From assembly GCA_016867095.1 (NCBI GenBank), contig VGKK01000052.1, positions 1-7,445 of the forward strand: DNA of 7,445 nucleotides, read 5' to 3'. The position numbers and the translations under genes are program-made. Under the pieces are notes generated by a model, which saw only the letters and a list, made by a program, of their open reading frames with translations, made no database searches and was not told where the DNA came from. This document shows, one piece after another, positions 6,050 through 7,445 of the stretch; position 1 is the stretch's first letter; each line of letters begins with the position of its first letter. Origin of the DNA: Candidatus Omnitrophota bacterium. GTDB lineage: Bacteria > Omnitrophota > Gorgyraeia > Gygaellales > Profunditerraquicolaceae.

Positions 6050-7024
6050 TTATACCTTGTTAAAAGTAAAAACCCAAGCATTAATCATCTCCATAACCTC
6101 GCTCTTTCGCTTGGCCCTGGAGGCCCTTTCCCTTAAGGGCCTTATTTTACGCAGGCCCCGGGTATACCAGCTGAAGAATTTACGAAAGAGGATAACGCCG
6201 TTTTTCTCGCCGTAAAAATCTATATAGGCATCCAAATGTTCCTCCAGCGCGGAAATTTTCTCTTCTATGGCCGGCCTGGGCAATGTCCTGCCGTCGCTAA
6301 AAAAAGAAGATAATTCCCGGAATATCCAGGGATTGCCCAGCGCGCCGCGCGCGATGGCTATGGCGTCGCAGCCGGTTTCCTCAAACATTTTCTTGGCCAG
6401 CGCGGCGGAATAAATATCGCCGCTGGCGATTACCGGAATATCCAGCGCGGCCTTCGCCTGCCTGATGGCCGGATAATCCACAGCGCCGCTATAGCCTTGA
6501 ATTTTTGTCCGGCCGTGAATAAATAAGGCGGATACGCCCGCGTCCTGCGCTGCCAGCGCCACCGCCCTGGCATTAACCGAATCCTTATCCCAGCCGGTCC
6601 TTATTTTCACTGTTACCGGCGCCGCAGAATTACCGACTATCAATTTAAGCAGCCGGCTTAATTTCTGCGGCTCTTTAAGCAAGGCCGCGCCCTCTCCCCT
6701 GCGGATAACTTTCTTTACCGGGCAGGCGGCGTTAAAATCCAGAATATCAAACTTATAATTTTTAAGTATATCCAGCGCCCGCAGGATAAACTTGGGCTCG
6801 CACCCCAGTATCTGCACGCCCAAAGGCTTATCCTTATCATCCGAAAAGAGCATCTGCCGCGTCTTTTTGCTATGATAACCCAGCGAGCGCACATTAATCA
6901 TCTCGGTGAATGCCATTGCGCAGCCGAACTTACGGCAAAACATCCTAAAAGGGTAATCCGTAATCCCGGCCATTGGGGCGAGGATAAAATTAGACGCCAA
7001 CTCTAACTTTCCTATCTTAAGCAT
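6050..7024 (-). CDS. dus: tRNA-dihydrouridine synthase (DusB/NifR3-like)
   Basis: The 324-residue flavoenzyme reduces specific uridines in tRNA to dihydrouridine using FMN and NADPH. Visible in order: LAPMAGITDYPFR (15-27) for FMN binding, FTEMI (39-43), GVQILG (69-74), DFNAACPVKKV (96-106) with the catalytic Cys101, GAALL (112-116), VKIRTGW (139-145), the FMN-contacting IHGRT with QGYSG (169-180), IASGDI (199-204), ARGALGNPWIF (225-235), and a C-terminal helical domain with FRKFFSWYTRG (280-290). The latter matches the RKHIAWYTKG-type motif of the DusB branch, but subfamily assignment from motifs alone is not certain. The start matches the family (MLKIGKLEL). It has no Shine-Dalgarno, but a -10 box lies 9 nt upstream. 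It appears monocistronic, separated from the next operon by the octamer hairpin. Confidence 0.95.
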   Translation of the reverse strand: MLKIGKLELASNFILAPMAGITDYPFRMFCRKFGCAMAFTEMINVRSLGYHSKKTRQMLFSDDKDKPLGVQILGCEPKFILRALDILKNYKFDILDFNAACPVKKVIRRGEGAALLKEPQKLSRLLKLIVGNSAAPVTVKIRTGWDKDSVNARAVALAAQDAGVSALFIHGRTKIQGYSGAVDYPAIRQAKAALDIPVIASGDIYSAALAKKMFEETGCDAIAIARGALGNPWIFRELSSFFSDGRTLPRPAIEEKISALEEHLDAYIDFYGEKNGVILFRKFFSWYTRGLRKIRPLRERASRAKRKSEVMEMINAWVFTFNKV

Positions 7025-7033
7025 AGCGTGGCT

Positions 7034-7062
7034 ATTATATCGCTATCTACCCAAAATCCCAA
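7034..7062 (-). promoter_or_regulatory. Sigma70-type promoter of dus, leaderless mRNA predicted
   Basis: On the minus strand TTGGGA (7057-7062) is followed by a 17-bp spacer and a perfect TATAAT (7034-7039). Only 9 nt separate the -10 box from the dus ATG at 7024. Transcription normally begins about 6-8 nt after the -10 box, so the mRNA would have 0-3 nt before the ATG and no room for a ribosome binding site. The -35 lies in the hairpin of the upstream terminator-like element. Confidence 0.62.
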
Positions 7063-7083
7063 GCCAAAATTTCGCCTGGGATT
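7053..7083 (-). terminator. Weak intrinsic terminator-like hairpin before dus
   Basis: AATCCCA (7055-7061) pairs with TGGGATT (7077-7083), extended by GC/GC after one mismatch. Read on the minus strand the hairpin is followed by TTTT. It shares the sequence AATCCCAAGC with the stronger terminator at 7179-7208, as if one were a copy of the other. It could stop read-through from the rRNA operon before the dus promoter. Confidence 0.4.
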
Positions 7084-7101
7084 AATTGCCTATGCTGTTT
7101 T

Positions 7102-7148
7102 AGCGGGTCCTGTCGCGTCTGGCTTGCCTTGAGTTTCTCGGGACCGCT
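7102..7148. other. Unexplained 47-nt stem-loop
   Basis: AGCGGGTCC (7102-7110) pairs with GGACCGCT (7141-7148) with one bulged G, enclosing 30 nt. It lies between two terminator-like hairpins on the minus strand. No coding potential or known RNA family was recognised. It could be part of a small structured transcript or a repeat remnant. Confidence 0.35.
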
Positions 7149-7170
7149 CACAAAATCACCAAGTCACCCG
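7147..7170 (-). repeat. Three degenerate GTGAC octamers, minus orientation
   Basis: On the minus strand three consecutive octamers end in GTGAC, GTGAT and GTGAG (units at 7163-7170, 7155-7162, 7147-7154). They match the NNKGTGAC consensus of the array at 7332-7363 but in the opposite orientation, forming an inverted pair of arrays around the repeat-rich region 7171-7331. Confidence 0.6.
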
Positions 7171-7178
7171 TTAAAACT

Positions 7179-7208
7179 AAAAATCCCAAGCTCCGACAGC
7201 TTGGGATT
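7179..7208 (-). terminator. Intrinsic terminator, minus strand
   Basis: AATCCCAAGCT (7182-7192) and AGCTTGGGATT (7198-7208) form a perfect 11-bp stem with a 5-nt loop. On the minus strand the stem runs into TTTTT, then AGTTTT, a textbook intrinsic terminator. On the plus strand the following bases are CTAAGG, so it should act in one direction. It is the second terminator downstream of the 5S gene. Confidence 0.8.
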
Positions 7209-7209
7209 C

Positions 7210-7231
7210 TAAGGTGCCAAAAAGCACCTTA
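7210..7231. repeat. Small perfect hairpin
   Basis: TAAGGTGC (7210-7217) and GCACCTTA (7224-7231) form a perfect 8-bp stem with a CAAAAA loop. It sits immediately next to the terminator at 7179-7208 and the first 24-bp direct repeat. No U-tract follows. Role unknown. Confidence 0.6.
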
Positions 7232-7234
7232 ATT

Positions 7235-7290
7235 AAGTATTGTGTCCCCGGAATTCGCGGAATTCGAAGTATTGTGTCCCCGGAATTCGC
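7235..7290. repeat. Two 24-bp direct repeats (AAGTATTGTGTCCCC core)
   Basis: Bases 7235-7258 and 7267-7290 are identical over 24 bp and separated by 8 bp (GGAATTCG), giving a 32-bp period. The core AAGTATTGTGTCCCC runs into CCGGAATTCGC. The pattern is reminiscent of intergenic REP-like repeats scattered by Y1 (RAYT-type) transposases, but that is from memory and no transposase is in the window. Confidence 0.85.
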
Positions 7291-7329
7291 CCGCGCCCGG
7301 AATTCGCGCCCGGAATTCGCCGGAATTCG
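7250..7329. repeat. Six GGAATTCG copies within 80 bp
   Basis: GGAATTCG starts at 7250, 7259, 7282, 7299, 7312 and 7322, mostly preceded by CC or CCC and followed by C. Spacing is irregular (9, 23, 17, 13, 10). Each contains the palindrome GAATTC. The cluster overlaps the 24-bp direct repeats and fills the gap between them. It may be a decayed or recombined repeat array. Confidence 0.85.
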
Positions 7330-7331
7330 CC

Positions 7332-7363
7332 ATTGTGACGTGGTGACTTTGTGACCTGGTGAC
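7332..7363 (+). repeat. Four GTGAC octamers next to the rRNA terminator
   Basis: Four consecutive octamers starting at 7332, 7340, 7348 and 7356 each end in GTGAC. The last is CTGGTGAC, identical to the unit repeated in recG (1711-1742). It lies just upstream, on the plus strand, of the bidirectional terminator at 7369-7406. Confidence 0.85.
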
Positions 7364-7368
7364 CAAAT

Positions 7369-7406
7369 AAAAAACCCGCTATAGCTTAAACCATAGCGGG
7401 TTTTTT
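7369..7406 (-). terminator. rRNA operon terminator
   Basis: AAAAAACCCGCTAT (7369-7382) and ATAGCGGGTTTTTT (7393-7406) pair perfectly over 14 bp around a 10-nt loop. On the minus strand the GC stem is followed by TTTTTT, directly downstream of the 5S rRNA end. The symmetry means it could also stop plus-strand transcription. Confidence 0.9.
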
Positions 7407-7411
7407 AATTT

Positions 7412-7445
7412 AAGGCGTGTCTACCTACTCTCACATAGCCTTACG
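7412..7445 (-). rRNA. rrf: 5S ribosomal RNA, 3' end (partial)
   Basis: Read on the minus strand, the last bases contain GCTATGTGAGAGTAGG followed by TAGACACGCC. This matches the conserved 3' part of bacterial 5S rRNA (E. coli: CCATGCGAGAGTAGGGAACTGCC, recalled from memory and compared by eye), including the ATGYGAGAGTAGG block. An intrinsic terminator follows within a few bases, as expected at the end of an rRNA operon. The gene continues past the right edge, so helix I pairing cannot be checked and the exact 3' base is uncertain by a few nucleotides. Confidence 0.85.

Noticed and set aside
7084..7180. Short protein gene between the two terminator hairpins
   Set aside because: No open frame with a ribosome binding site or recognisable sequence was seen; the segment is dominated by stem-loop and octamer structure.
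7250..7329. Origin of replication iterons
   Set aside because: Spacing of the GGAATTCG units is irregular, there is no DnaA-box pattern, AT-rich unwinding region or replication gene nearby.

Overview
The window looks like a chromosomal, mostly core region of an uncultured Gram-negative-type bacterium. GC content is moderate, all genes lie on the minus strand, and there are almost no gaps. A cohesin-domain secreted protein, a stand-alone BatD-type domain and many short intergenic repeat hairpins would fit a lineage such as Omnitrophota or a relative. That placement is an impression from gene content, not a measured result.

Right edge (about 7412-7445): the 3' end of a 5S rRNA gene on the minus strand, followed by a strong 14-bp terminator (7369-7406). 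This is the end of an rRNA operon whose 23S and 16S genes would lie beyond the window. From 7025 to 7368 there is no protein gene. The stretch is densely structured: 8-bp-period arrays, two 24-bp direct repeats, six copies of GGAATTCG, an 8-bp hairpin, a second minus-strand terminator (7179-7208), an unexplained stem-loop (7102-7148) and a third weaker terminator-like hairpin (7053-7083). A good sigma70-type promoter then sits only 9 nt from the start of dus, so dus mRNA is probably leaderless.

Middle (5796-6049): the dus/aldolase intergenic region holds a 124-nt inverted repeat made of CTG-led octamers in exact mirror register, and a perfect 14-bp palindrome just before the ribosome binding site of the next operon.

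Left (5795 to 1): eight minus-strand genes packed like one operon: a DRE-TIM HOA-like aldolase, a KDPG/KHG-type aldolase, a secreted cohesin-domain protein, a YdjM-like membrane protein, a secreted BatD-N-like protein, recG, rsmD and the first 11 codons of coaD. The first two suggest a small pyruvate-aldolase module. The next three are envelope or secreted proteins of unknown role. The last three are conserved housekeeping genes (DNA repair, 16S rRNA methylation, coenzyme A synthesis). No terminator with a U-tract is visible between them; the only sizeable gap, 71 nt between rsmD and coaD, holds another octamer-built hairpin.

The most unusual signal is the 8-bp-period repeat family. It occurs as inverted pairs at 46-101, 5846-5969 and 7147-7363, and as a single perfect four-copy array inside the recG coding sequence, where it encodes an extra loop in the helicase domain. 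No classical mobile element, CRISPR array or complete tRNA was found.
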